A DNA stretch of 36,860 nt, taken from JAIFWC01 sp035688135 (GTDB lineage: Bacteria; Patescibacteriota; Saccharimonadia; Saccharimonadales; UBA10212). The stretch covers positions 1 through 36,860 of the forward strand of contig DASSNG010000017.1 of NCBI GenBank assembly GCA_035688135.1. The letters run 5' to 3'. The notes under the pieces are model-generated. The model was not told the origin of the DNA. It searched no databases and saw nothing but the letters and a program-made list of their open reading frames with translations. This document shows, piece after piece, positions 14,271-21,738 of the stretch. Within the stretch, counting starts at the first letter, position 1, and the number at the start of each line of letters is the position of its first letter. The translations under genes and the position numbers were made by a program.

Positions 14271-15352
14271 GAGTCGCGGAGCGATTCCAGCAGGGCTTTT
14301 TGTTCTTTTGTGAGTTTGGTCGGCGTATCAACGGCGATAGTGACGATATGGGCGCCGCGGCTGCTTTTGTTGATGTGCGGCACGCCATGGCCGCTAAGTT
14401 TAAAATCTGTACCGCTCTGGGTGCCGGCCGGGACCTTCATACGCACCGGCCCGTCCACGGTATCGACTTCTATTTCGGCGCCCAAGGCGGCGTCCGCCAT
14501 GGTTATATGTTCCGCGGAAAGTATAAGGTCGCCTTCGCGGGTGAATTTCTTATGCGGCTTTACCCTGATATTCACGTATAAATCGCCTTTGGGGCCGTGG
14601 GCGATGGCTTCGCCGTGCTCGCGCAGACGGATGGTGGCGCCGTCGTCAACACCGGCCGGTATCTTAAGCCTTACTACCTGGCTGCGCCGTTCGGTACCCT
14701 TACCTTTACAAACGCTGCAGACTTTTTCCGGTATCTGGCCGCGGCCTTCGCACTTGGGGCACGGGGCTGACTGGCGGATGTTGCCAAAGACGGTGCGCAT
14801 GACGTTGGTCACCTGGCCGCTGCCGCCGCAGTTATCGCATTTCTTTAAGTCATAGCCCGGCTCTACGGTGGTGCCGGAACAGTGGCTGCAGGTATCCTGC
14901 ATGGTCAGGTTCAGGTCCACTTCGGTGCCAAAGACTGCCTGCTCAAAGCTGATTTCTATTGATGTTTCTACATCTTGGCCGCGGGTCTTGCGGCCGCGGC
15001 CGGGCTGGCCCTCGCCGCCAAAGAAGCTGCCGAATATGTCGCCCAGGCCCAGGTCCCCAAAATCAAAGCTGAAGTCCTGCGCGCCGCCGCCAAAACCGCC
15101 AAAGCCGGCGAAGGGGTTGCCGTCGCTGGCGGCGCTGCTGCCAACCCCGGCATGGCCGAACTGGTCGTAGCGCTTGCGCTTGGCGTCGTCTTTTAAAACT
15201 TCGTAGGCTTCGTTGATTTCCTTGAATTTAGCCTCGTCGCCGCCACGGTCCGGGTGGTATTCCACGGCCTTGCGGCGGAAGGCCTTTTTAATCTCGTCGG
15301 CGCTGGCGCTTTTGCCCACACCCAATACTTCGTAGTAATCGCGCTTAGCCAC
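14267..15352 (-). CDS. dnaJ: Chaperone protein DnaJ
   Basis: Hsp40 co-chaperone that stimulates DnaK ATPase and delivers clients. J-domain 1-65 with the HPD triad (33-35), a Gly/Phe-rich region (about 79-120), four CxxCxGxG zinc modules with cysteines 155/158, 172/175, 198/201 and 212/215, then C-terminal substrate-binding domains ending near 361. It is a complete type I DnaJ. The start is GTG (15350-15352) with GGGAGAAG upstream; it overlaps the end of the 52-residue gene by 8 bases. It is last in the hrcA operon. Confidence 0.97.
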   Translation of the reverse strand: MAKRDYYEVLGVGKSASADEIKKAFRRKAVEYHPDRGGDEAKFKEINEAYEVLKDDAKRKRYDQFGHAGVGSSAASDGNPFAGFGGFGGGAQDFSFDFGDLGLGDIFGSFFGGEGQPGRGRKTRGQDVETSIEISFEQAVFGTEVDLNLTMQDTCSHCSGTTVEPGYDLKKCDNCGGSGQVTNVMRTVFGNIRQSAPCPKCEGRGQIPEKVCSVCKGKGTERRSQVVRLKIPAGVDDGATIRLREHGEAIAHGPKGDLYVNIRVKPHKKFTREGDLILSAEHITMADAALGAEIEVDTVDGPVRMKVPAGTQSGTDFKLSGHGVPHINKSSRGAHIVTIAVDTPTKLTKEQKALLESLRDS

Positions 15353-15503
15353 GGTTTTGCTTCTCCCGTTTCAAAATTTCTGCCTCTATGAACTTGCGGT
15401 CCTTGGACACATAGTGGTCCTGGGCATACTTGATGCCGGCTTTAGTGCCCGCCGAAAATGCGGCAAACAGCGCCGCTACGAACCCCAAGCGGCGCCATCT
15501 CAT
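15345..15503 (-). CDS. Small hypothetical protein (52 aa) between dnaK and dnaJ
   Basis: A short frame from the ATG at 15501-15503, which overlaps the dnaK stop by one base (TAATG), to the TAA at 15345-15347, 8 bases into dnaJ. It encodes MRWRRLGFVAALFAAFSAGT, an Arg-rich head plus short hydrophobic segment, followed by a charged amphipathic helix of about 30 residues. Coupling to both neighbours argues that it is translated. No family recognised; a small membrane-associated chaperone partner is possible but unproven. Confidence 0.65.
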   Translation of the reverse strand: MRWRRLGFVAALFAAFSAGTKAGIKYAQDHYVSKDRKFIEAEILKREKQNRG

Positions 15504-17425
15504 TATTTCTCTTCTTTCTTGTCTTCGTCGACGACTTCGCCCTCAATGGGCTCGTCCTTATCGGACTTTTTCTTGCCGTCTTTGGCTTCATCTTCAGCCG
15601 GAGTTTCGGCGGTCTGCTCTTTTTGGGCGGCCTCGTACATCTTGGCGCCTACCGGCATTATCTTGTCAGAAAGCTCTTTGGCGGCCTTTTCCAGCTCTTC
15701 CTTATCGGTAGCTTCCAAATGGGTCTTAGCTTCGTTTACAGCTTCGTCCAAGGTCTTGATATCCTCTTCTGACAGCTTGTCCTTGTAGTCGGCCTTCATC
15801 TTCTCGGCCTGGTAAACGGCGTTTTCTAAGCTGTTCTTAGCTTCTATAGCTTCGCGCTTCTTCTTGTCTTCTTCGGCGTGGGCCTCGGCCTCTTTGGCGG
15901 CCTTTTCCACTTCGGCCTTATCCAGATTGCCGCTTCCCTGGATAGTGATGCTCTGCTCTTTGCCGGTCCCCTTGTCTTTGGCGGTTACGTTCAGGATGCC
16001 GTTTGCGTCGATGTTAAAGGTTACTTCTATCTGCGGTACGCCGCGGGGAGCCGGAGGGATACCGTCCAGCACGAAGCGGCCCAGGGATTTATTGTCGGCG
16101 CTCATTTCACGCTCGCCCTGAAGCACGTGGATTTCCACGCTGTTCTGGTTATCGGCCGCAGTAGAGAACACCTCGTTCTTGCTGGTCGGGATGGTGGTGT
16201 TGCGTTCAATCAGCTTGGTAGTCACGCCGCCAAGGGTTTCGATACCCAGGCTCAAGGGGGTCACATCCAGCAGCAGGACGTCTTTGACATCGCCCTGCAG
16301 CACGCCGCCCTGGATAGCGGCGCCCACGGCTACGACCTCATCCGGATTAACCCCTTGCAGCGGGTCTTTACCGAATATCTGCTTTACTTTGTCGATAACG
16401 GCCGGCATGCGGGTCATGCCGCCGACCAGGACGATTTCGTTTACATCGCTGGCAGACAGTTTGGCGTCTTTGAGCGCCTTTTCGCAGGGTTCGGCGGTCT
16501 TGTCTATCAGCTCCTGGACCAGTTCGATAAGCTTGGCCCGGGTGAGCTTATATTCAAAGTGCTTAGGGCCTTCGGCATCGGCCGTCAGGAACGGGAGGTT
16601 TATGTCCGCTACTTCGGTGGTGGATAGCTCCTTCTTGGCTTTTTCGGCCTCTTCCTTAAGCCGCTGCATGGCGGCTTTATCTTCTTTTACATCGATGCCG
16701 GATTCCTTTTTGAACTGCTCAACGAAGTGGTTGACTATGCGCATGTCAAAATCTTCGCCGCCCAAATGGGTATCGCCGTTGGTGGAAAGAACTTCGAACA
16801 CGCCGTCGCCAAGCTGCAGGATGGACACGTCAAAGGTGCCGCCGCCAAGGTCGAATACGGCGATTTTTTCTTCTTTACCCTTGTCCAGGCCATAGGCTAA
16901 AGCGGCGGCCGTCGGCTCGTTGATAATCCTTTTTACTTCCAGGCCGGCGATTTTTCCGGCATCTTTGGTAGCCTGGCGCTGGCTGTCATCAAAATATGCA
17001 GGAACGGTGATTACCGCTTCGGTGACCGGTTCGCCCAGGAATGCCTCGGCGTCAGCTTTCAGCTTGCTTAAAATCATGCCGCTGACCTCTTCAGGGCTGT
17101 ATTCCTTACCGGCCATTTCCACTTTGACGCCGCTGCCGGCTTTGACGATCTTATAAGGCATAAGCTCTATGTCGCGCTGGACTTCTTTGTCATCGAATTT
17201 GCGGCCGATAAGGCGCTTTACGCCAAAAATGGTGTTAGTGGGATTGGTGACCCGCTGGCGGTTAGCTACCTGGCCTACCAGGCGCTCGCCGTTCTTGTTT
17301 ATAGCTACTACGCTGGGCGTGGTGCGGTTGCCTTCGCTATTGGCGATGATTTCCGGTTTGCCGGACTGCATTACTGCCATCGCGCTGTTAGTGGTTCCTA
17401 AATCGATTCCGATAATCTTTGCCAT
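15503..17425 (-). CDS. dnaK: Chaperone protein DnaK (Hsp70)
   Basis: 640 residues, full length. The N-terminal nucleotide-binding domain starts MAKIIGIDLGTTNSAMAVM, with AYFDDSQRQATKDAG, NEPTAAALAYGLDK and IAVFDLGGGTFDVSIL; the linker KDVLLLDVTPLSLGIETLGG leads to the substrate-binding domain and lid, ending in an acidic Lys/Asp/Glu-rich tail. It is the ATP-driven core of the DnaK-DnaJ-GrpE cycle. A perfect AAGGAGG lies 6 bases before the ATG inside the last codons of the preceding gene, giving the strongest ribosome site in this operon and consistent with high expression. Confidence 0.98.
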   Translation of the reverse strand: MAKIIGIDLGTTNSAMAVMQSGKPEIIANSEGNRTTPSVVAINKNGERLVGQVANRQRVTNPTNTIFGVKRLIGRKFDDKEVQRDIELMPYKIVKAGSGVKVEMAGKEYSPEEVSGMILSKLKADAEAFLGEPVTEAVITVPAYFDDSQRQATKDAGKIAGLEVKRIINEPTAAALAYGLDKGKEEKIAVFDLGGGTFDVSILQLGDGVFEVLSTNGDTHLGGEDFDMRIVNHFVEQFKKESGIDVKEDKAAMQRLKEEAEKAKKELSTTEVADINLPFLTADAEGPKHFEYKLTRAKLIELVQELIDKTAEPCEKALKDAKLSASDVNEIVLVGGMTRMPAVIDKVKQIFGKDPLQGVNPDEVVAVGAAIQGGVLQGDVKDVLLLDVTPLSLGIETLGGVTTKLIERNTTIPTSKNEVFSTAADNQNSVEIHVLQGEREMSADNKSLGRFVLDGIPPAPRGVPQIEVTFNIDANGILNVTAKDKGTGKEQSITIQGSGNLDKAEVEKAAKEAEAHAEEDKKKREAIEAKNSLENAVYQAEKMKADYKDKLSEEDIKTLDEAVNEAKTHLEATDKEELEKAAKELSDKIMPVGAKMYEAAQKEQTAETPAEDEAKDGKKKSDKDEPIEGEVVDEDKKEEK

Positions 17426-17707
17426 TTATTCCTCCTTAACTGTTTGCTTGTCTTTACTACTGCTGTTCTTATCAAGATCCTTAAGAGCATCTATCAATAC
17501 CCTCATCATGTCATCCTCGGGCGTGTCGTACCGCGGCTGCTCAAAATGATGGCGCCGCCTGGCACGGAGCCCTTTTGTATCGGCTCGTACGCTCTCGATG
17601 CTTCGCACCGGAATCCGAGCCTCCCGTTCGGCCAGCCGGAGGATTTGACCTTCATAATCGGCGGGGGAGCCGTTAAATGTCGGGGCCGTCCTCTCCATGT
17701 CCGCCAT
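17426..17707 (-). CDS. Hypothetical 93-residue protein between grpE and dnaK
   Basis: Starts at the ATG 17705-17707, overlapping the grpE stop by one base (TGATG), and stops immediately before the dnaK ATG. The protein is Arg- and acid-rich with no membrane segment: an N-terminal MADMERTAPTFNG, a basic centre (KGLRARRRHHFEQPR) and an acidic helical end (DDMMRVLIDALKDLDKNSS). No domain recognised. The tight packing shows it is part of the heat-shock operon, an unusual place for an extra gene. A start at the GTG 17708-17710 would add one residue. Confidence 0.75.
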   Translation of the reverse strand: MADMERTAPTFNGSPADYEGQILRLAEREARIPVRSIESVRADTKGLRARRRHHFEQPRYDTPEDDMMRVLIDALKDLDKNSSSKDKQTVKEE

Positions 17708-18171
17708 CACTTATTCTCCATCTTTACCTTGACCATGGCGTGGCGGATGACTTCATCACCCAAGGTGTAGCCAGGTTGAAGTTCCTCGCAAACGACCTCA
17801 ACCGTACCTTCACCGTCTTCCATGTGTACCGCTTCGTGCAGTCTGGGGTCAAACACCTCACCGACGGTTTTGATCCGCTTGACTCCAAGCTGGGCGAAAC
17901 ATTGTTCAAACTGCTTAAGTACTCCCTGCACCCCTTTGACATAATCGCTGCCTTTTAATTCTTTAGGTGTGTGCTTGAATGCCCGTTCCAGATTGTCCAC
18001 CGCCGGCAGCAGTTCCTGGACGACCATGGCTTTATAGAACTCGCCAAGACGCGATTTCTCCATGTCTGTCCGCCGGCGCAGATTGGCGGCGTCGGCGCGT
18101 TCGCGCTGCAGGGCCTCTGTCAGCTCGGCGATTTTCTGTTCCAGTTCGGCAATCGTAGGTTTTTTAGACAT
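17707..18171 (-). CDS. grpE: Nucleotide exchange factor GrpE
   Basis: 154 residues. An N-terminal coiled coil (about 6-50: ELEQKIAELTEALQRERADAANLRRR) leads to the four-helix bundle (ELLPAVDNLERAF) and the C-terminal beta-domain with the family signature GEVFDPRLHEAVHMED...GYTLGDEVIRHAMVKV. It releases ADP from DnaK. The long disordered N-terminus found in many GrpE proteins is absent. Its ATG overlaps the end of hrcA by 8 bases, and its stop overlaps the next start. Confidence 0.96.
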   Translation of the reverse strand: MSKKPTIAELEQKIAELTEALQRERADAANLRRRTDMEKSRLGEFYKAMVVQELLPAVDNLERAFKHTPKELKGSDYVKGVQGVLKQFEQCFAQLGVKRIKTVGEVFDPRLHEAVHMEDGEGTVEVVCEELQPGYTLGDEVIRHAMVKVKMENK

Positions 18172-18868
18172 AAAGCGCCTCCTCCAAGGCTTCGCCGGCC
18201 CGGCCGACCAGCCCCATCACATCGCGATAGCTCTGGCGGGTGGGGCCAAGCACGCCGATATAACTGCGGTCGGAAAACGGGCTGCGGAAGCGGCTGATTA
18301 TAAGGGAGGCCCCGGCGCTGCGGCCAATAGGATTCTCGCTGCCAATATAGACATTCAGGGGCTTATTGGGCGAGGCCTCATAAAGCCAAGGCTGCAGATT
18401 ATCCAAAAGCCTTGCGACTTCCTGGACCTGGCCGGGGTGCATGAACTCCGGCTGGCCGAACAGGTTAGACAGACCGCTTATATAAAACTGGTCGCCTATG
18501 GTTGCCAGCCCAAGGTTATGGGTCAGCTCAACCAGGGTATCTACAGCGTTGCGTATGGTCTGGTCGGCGGCTCCGGCCGAGCTTACACGGGCTGCCAAAG
18601 CCCTCTGGCCGCGGGTCTTAGCCGGCAACTCCTTCTCTTCGGTAAGCTGATTAACGTAATAACGATACCCCTTGTCCGTGGGGACGCGCCCCGCGGAAGT
18701 ATGCGGCTGGTGGATATAGCCAAGCCGCTCGAGCTCGGCCATTTCGGCCCGGATGGTGGCGCTGCTTACGCCGAATACTTTGGCAAGCAAGGACGAACCG
18801 ACCGGCGCGGCCACCTCGGCATACTGTTCGATAATCGCGGCTAGAATTTTTTCTTGTCGTGAAGTCAT
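18164..18868 (-). CDS. hrcA: Heat-inducible transcription repressor HrcA (compact form)
   Basis: Represses the dnaK operon by binding CIRCE. 234 residues from the ATG at 18866-18868; a GTG at 18875-18877 lies inside the operator and is unlikely. The N-terminal winged helix (about 1-75: MTSRQEKILAAIIEQYAEVA, VSSATIRAEMAELERLGYIHQPHTSAGRVPTDKGYRYYV) is intact, as is the C-terminal signature SYIGVLGPTRQSYRDVMGLV. The protein is about 100 residues shorter than usual HrcA (about 340), so part of the central domain is missing. It is first in its own operon and thus autoregulated. Confidence 0.95.
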   Translation of the reverse strand: MTSRQEKILAAIIEQYAEVAAPVGSSLLAKVFGVSSATIRAEMAELERLGYIHQPHTSAGRVPTDKGYRYYVNQLTEEKELPAKTRGQRALAARVSSAGAADQTIRNAVDTLVELTHNLGLATIGDQFYISGLSNLFGQPEFMHPGQVQEVARLLDNLQPWLYEASPNKPLNVYIGSENPIGRSAGASLIISRFRSPFSDRSYIGVLGPTRQSYRDVMGLVGRAGEALEEALYV

Positions 18869-18870
18869 AT

Positions 18871-18897
18871 TTAGCACTCTCGTATGCTAAGTGCTAG
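18871..18897 (-). promoter_or_regulatory. CIRCE operator (HrcA binding site)
   Basis: Reading leftward, CTAGCACTT-N9-GAGTGCTAA, matching the CIRCE consensus TTAGCACTC-N9-GAGTGCTAA at all but two positions of one arm. It sits between the -10 and the hrcA start, covering the predicted transcription start. Confidence 0.92.
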
Positions 18898-18925
18898 TTT
18901 AAAACTTCTGGCGGTTAAGTGTCAA
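18896..18925 (-). promoter_or_regulatory. Promoter of the hrcA-grpE-dnaK-dnaJ operon
   Basis: TTGACA (18920-18925), an 18-base spacer and TAAACT (18896-18901), immediately followed by CIRCE. A further CIRCE half-site, CTAGCACTC (18926-18934), abuts the -35 on its upstream side. Confidence 0.7.
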
Positions 18926-18930
18926 GAGTG

Positions 18931-19665
18931 CTAGCCGAGGTCCGTGAGTTTACGGCGCAGACTAACCAATAATTCTTCAAGCAGAGCCCTGCCTTTTTCC
19001 TGGTGGGGGTTAGCGCCGCCGTTTAAGATATCGTCGATGATTCCCGATGAACGCTCCACATCTTCAGAGATAATGTAATGATAATAATCCTGCTTCAGAC
19101 CGTCCTCAAAGATGCGCTGGGCCGTCATTAGGCGCCGTCTCTGCTCTTCCAGGGCCATAACGCCCCTTTTGTTCAAGCGCGACTGCCACTCATCAAAACT
19201 TGGAGGAAGAACCATAATCACAAAGGTGTCAGGCTTAATTTTTACTATCGCGTGTATGCCTTTTAAGTCAACGTCGGCGATAGCGATTTTATTATGGCGG
19301 TGGGCTTTGGCGAGTTCACGGATGCTCAGCCCCGAAACCTGCTGGCCGTGAATCAGTTCCGCTTCCAAAAACCTGCCCGCCCGCAGGTCTTCAAGCATTT
19401 CCTCTTCGGTTCTAAACCAGTACTCCACGCCATCCTGTTCTAAGATGCCATCGTTCAAACGAGGCGGGCGCGTGGTATCGGAGATTACATAGTAATAACG
19501 GCCGGTTTGGACCTGATGGCGGATTATGGTGTTGCGGCCGCCGGATGAAGGCCCCAGAAGCAGAACGAACTTAAGACCGTAAAGTATCTTTTTAGAATCT
19601 TCCGATACGCTATACGAACTTAATACGTCCTGGAACTCCTCGTAGTGATGCAGGCCGGGCAACAT
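18931..19665 (-). CDS. Guanylate-kinase-like protein with altered P-loop
   Basis: 244 residues with the guanylate-kinase layout: P-loop-like LLLGPSSGGRNTI (35-47), the GMP-site segment ISDTTRPPR (61-69), DGVEYWFRTEEEM (78-90), FLEAELIHGQQVSG (99-112) and a C-terminal lid region. The Walker A lysine, normally in GxxGxGK[ST], is replaced by Arg44, and GQQVSG replaces the usual NYYGT-type segment, so catalysis is doubtful. It is a paralogue of the next gene upstream, with which it forms a tandem pair. TATAAT ends 6 bases before the ATG with no Shine-Dalgarno. It could be a regulatory or binding protein. Confidence 0.85.
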   Translation of the reverse strand: MLPGLHHYEEFQDVLSSYSVSEDSKKILYGLKFVLLLGPSSGGRNTIIRHQVQTGRYYYVISDTTRPPRLNDGILEQDGVEYWFRTEEEMLEDLRAGRFLEAELIHGQQVSGLSIRELAKAHRHNKIAIADVDLKGIHAIVKIKPDTFVIMVLPPSFDEWQSRLNKRGVMALEEQRRRLMTAQRIFEDGLKQDYYHYIISEDVERSSGIIDDILNGGANPHQEKGRALLEELLVSLRRKLTDLG

Positions 19666-19671
19666 TAATTA

Positions 19672-19677
19672 ATTATA
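19672..19677 (-). promoter_or_regulatory. -10 element (TATAAT) for a leaderless start
   Basis: Perfect TATAAT placed between the upstream stop (19680-19682) and the ATG at 19663-19665, with exactly 6 bases to the ATG. Confidence 0.6.
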
Positions 19678-19679
19678 GC

Positions 19680-20366
19680 CTAGGTAAAGGAGAGTTCCCG
19701 GGTAATCGTCTGGGCTTCCTGGCGGGCGCGCGCTTCGCGGTCCCGCTCTACCTCCCCGTTCAGCAGCTTTTTGATCTGGTGCACGGCGTCTTCCAGCTTA
19801 TCGTTCAGGATAAAGTGGGTCTGAGGGTCGTTAAGTGCGAAATTGAATGACTGTTTTGATTCTTTCAGCCGCCCCAAAAGCTGGTCCCTTTCAAAGCTGA
19901 TGCGGCCTAAGCGGTCCATCCACTCCAGGAAAGTCGGAGGAGTAATATAGATTGTCATAGTCTCGCTGAACCCTAGTGTTCTTAGCAGGGGCACTGATTC
20001 GGCCAGCACCCCAAGAACCGCCAGGCCAAGCTCTGGGTACAGGCTGGCCCGGGTACCATAAAAATCTCCGGTGGGGCCCACGGCTATCTGCACGAATTGG
20101 CGGTTTTTGATATCATCAGCCACCTGCTGGTAATCGGTCCTGAAGAAATAATCCAAGCCCTCCACTTCCTCCGGCCTTTTAGGGCGGGTAGTGTCGGTGG
20201 GGACATAAGGCATCTCCAGGCGTTTGATAATACTGGTCTTGCCTACGCCCGAAGCACCAACCACCATCAGTAAATCAACATCACTAATACGCGCCAGTGT
20301 CTGGGCTGGCGCCTGGTAGTCTTTAACCAGTTCCGGCAGAAGTTTTATGAATTCTTCGCGGGTCAC
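19680..20366 (-). CDS. Guanylate-kinase-like P-loop protein
   Basis: 228 residues from a GTG. An intact Walker A VVGASGVGKTS (35-45) follows a 30-residue N-terminal extension; then PTDTTRPKRPEEVEGLDYFF (56-75) matches the guanylate-kinase TTR.PR..E..G.DY.F pattern, and FYGTRASL (102-109) matches the YGT motif. The second half is divergent and ends in an Arg/Glu-rich helix. It may phosphorylate GMP or a related nucleotide; whether it is the cell's main guanylate kinase cannot be told. GATAAT (20376-20381) ends 9 bases before the GTG and no Shine-Dalgarno is visible. Confidence 0.85.
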   Translation of the reverse strand: MTREEFIKLLPELVKDYQAPAQTLARISDVDLLMVVGASGVGKTSIIKRLEMPYVPTDTTRPKRPEEVEGLDYFFRTDYQQVADDIKNRQFVQIAVGPTGDFYGTRASLYPELGLAVLGVLAESVPLLRTLGFSETMTIYITPPTFLEWMDRLGRISFERDQLLGRLKESKQSFNFALNDPQTHFILNDKLEDAVHQIKKLLNGEVERDREARARQEAQTITRELSFT

Positions 20367-20429
20367 TTCAACCAGATTATCATAAAGATTATCAGAGGGG
20401 TTAGCCTAATGCGCTCTAAGGTTTAGGCG

Positions 20430-21677
20430 CTAAAACGCCACCCCCAGCAGCTGCCCTGCCGTACCTCCGAAAGGAGCGGAGGTCTTGCTGCTTATGTCCT
20501 GCTTATAGACAGTGCTTTGGGCTGATGTGAAATCACCACTCTTTGCCGATGCCAGCTGGTCGTACACTATCCGGCTGTTATCCAGCCAGCCGCTGCTTAA
20601 CAGTTCATTAAGCCGGGTGTCGTTTATTGTCTGTAAATCAGTGATTTGAGCCGAAGAGATGTCCAGATAGGCAAGGTATATGGGCTGGGGCGCCTGTTTT
20701 GAACCGGCGGGCCCCCGCAGGGCTATGGTGCGCATCAGCAGTTTATGGCCATCCGGCGACCACTCCAGCTTCCCGCCTATGCTGCCGGCGGCAGCCTGAG
20801 GCCAGCCCACCGATATCTGGCTGCCGCTTTCCGTATTCAAAACATAAATGACAGCGTGGGCCTTTCCGCCCTTCTCTGCTTTGGCGCCGGAAAAGGCAAG
20901 GGCCCCGGCATCCGGCGACAATGATAAATCGAACCCTGCATAAACCGGGACCTGGATCGTCCGGACCACATTCCCGTGAGAGGAATTTACCTGGTATACC
21001 GCGCTGGCGGATTTACCCAGGCTATTCTGCCCGCTCACCCGCAGATAAACTGACGCGCCATCATCGCTCTTACCCACAAGGTAGCAAAAGGAGGAGGGCG
21101 CCTGCGCTTTCAGGCCGGTATCGGCTACCTGGAATGTCTTGCCCCGCGAAAGGTTCAAAGCCACTATTTTACAGGTCGCAGAGGGCGAGCAAACCGTATA
21201 AAGAACCGTGTTGTCATTTATGAACACCATGTTATGTGAGCCGCCCTGATAGTCTGCTGTTCTTAAAGCCTTCTGGGAGTCCGCAGTAATAGACTGGCTG
21301 CCGCCAACCATGGCGAAGCTTTCCTGCGGGCCGGGAGAGCCGAATGACACAAGAGCTCCGCCATCCGGAGATAGGGCTTCATATGTTGCATATACTTTCA
21401 CCGGTGCCGGGGCGCGGGCCAATATATCCCCCGCGTTATCTGCCAAAGACAGGCGGCCTTTCACGGAATCCGTGTATATGAGCCGTACCCCGTGCGCTGC
21501 GGAGGACTGGTTTTTATTCTTATGGTCTTTTACAAGAAGGCCCCCGGCTATGGCCGCCGCGACTACGAGCAGGACGATGCCTATGTTTAACCAGCGGCGG
21601 CTGCGCAGGCGCGAGGCCTGGTTAAGCGGGTGATAAATAGGGCTGACGACTTTTGGTTTAGTAGGTTTATCTGCCAT
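20430..21677 (-). CDS. Membrane-anchored beta-propeller (TolB/WD40-like) protein
   Basis: 415 residues: a basic cytoplasmic head (about 1-29), one membrane span (about 30-49: WLNIGIVLLVVAAAIAGGLL), then a predicted extracytoplasmic beta-propeller with repeated blade signatures such as YEALSPDGGALVSFG, LSLSPDAGALAFSG and LEWSPDGHKLLMRT, followed by LAYLDISSAQITDLQ. The SPDG repeats are typical of TolB-type propellers, which bind proteins or glycans. Two Cys (CSPSATC) may form a disulfide. No catalytic motif is seen. It resembles in plan the 586-residue protein at 31947, suggesting a family of surface propellers. TATAGG lies 6 bases before the ATG, a weaker leaderless candidate. Confidence 0.85.
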   Translation of the reverse strand: MADKPTKPKVVSPIYHPLNQASRLRSRRWLNIGIVLLVVAAAIAGGLLVKDHKNKNQSSAAHGVRLIYTDSVKGRLSLADNAGDILARAPAPVKVYATYEALSPDGGALVSFGSPGPQESFAMVGGSQSITADSQKALRTADYQGGSHNMVFINDNTVLYTVCSPSATCKIVALNLSRGKTFQVADTGLKAQAPSSFCYLVGKSDDGASVYLRVSGQNSLGKSASAVYQVNSSHGNVVRTIQVPVYAGFDLSLSPDAGALAFSGAKAEKGGKAHAVIYVLNTESGSQISVGWPQAAAGSIGGKLEWSPDGHKLLMRTIALRGPAGSKQAPQPIYLAYLDISSAQITDLQTINDTRLNELLSSGWLDNSRIVYDQLASAKSGDFTSAQSTVYKQDISSKTSAPFGGTAGQLLGVAF

Positions 21678-21738
21678 TTTTAGCCTATAGTTCTTATGCT
21701 ATTGTAAAGCATTCCGCGGCCGCGCGCACCCGCATTTG

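Noticed and set aside
14968..15196. Ala-rich frames on both strands in the dnaJ Gly/Phe region
   Set aside because: Caused by low-complexity GGC/GCC codons of the Gly/Phe segment.
15878..16627. Long plus-strand frame opposite dnaK
   Set aside because: Antisense shadow of the conserved dnaK codons; no promoter or ribosome site and no domain.
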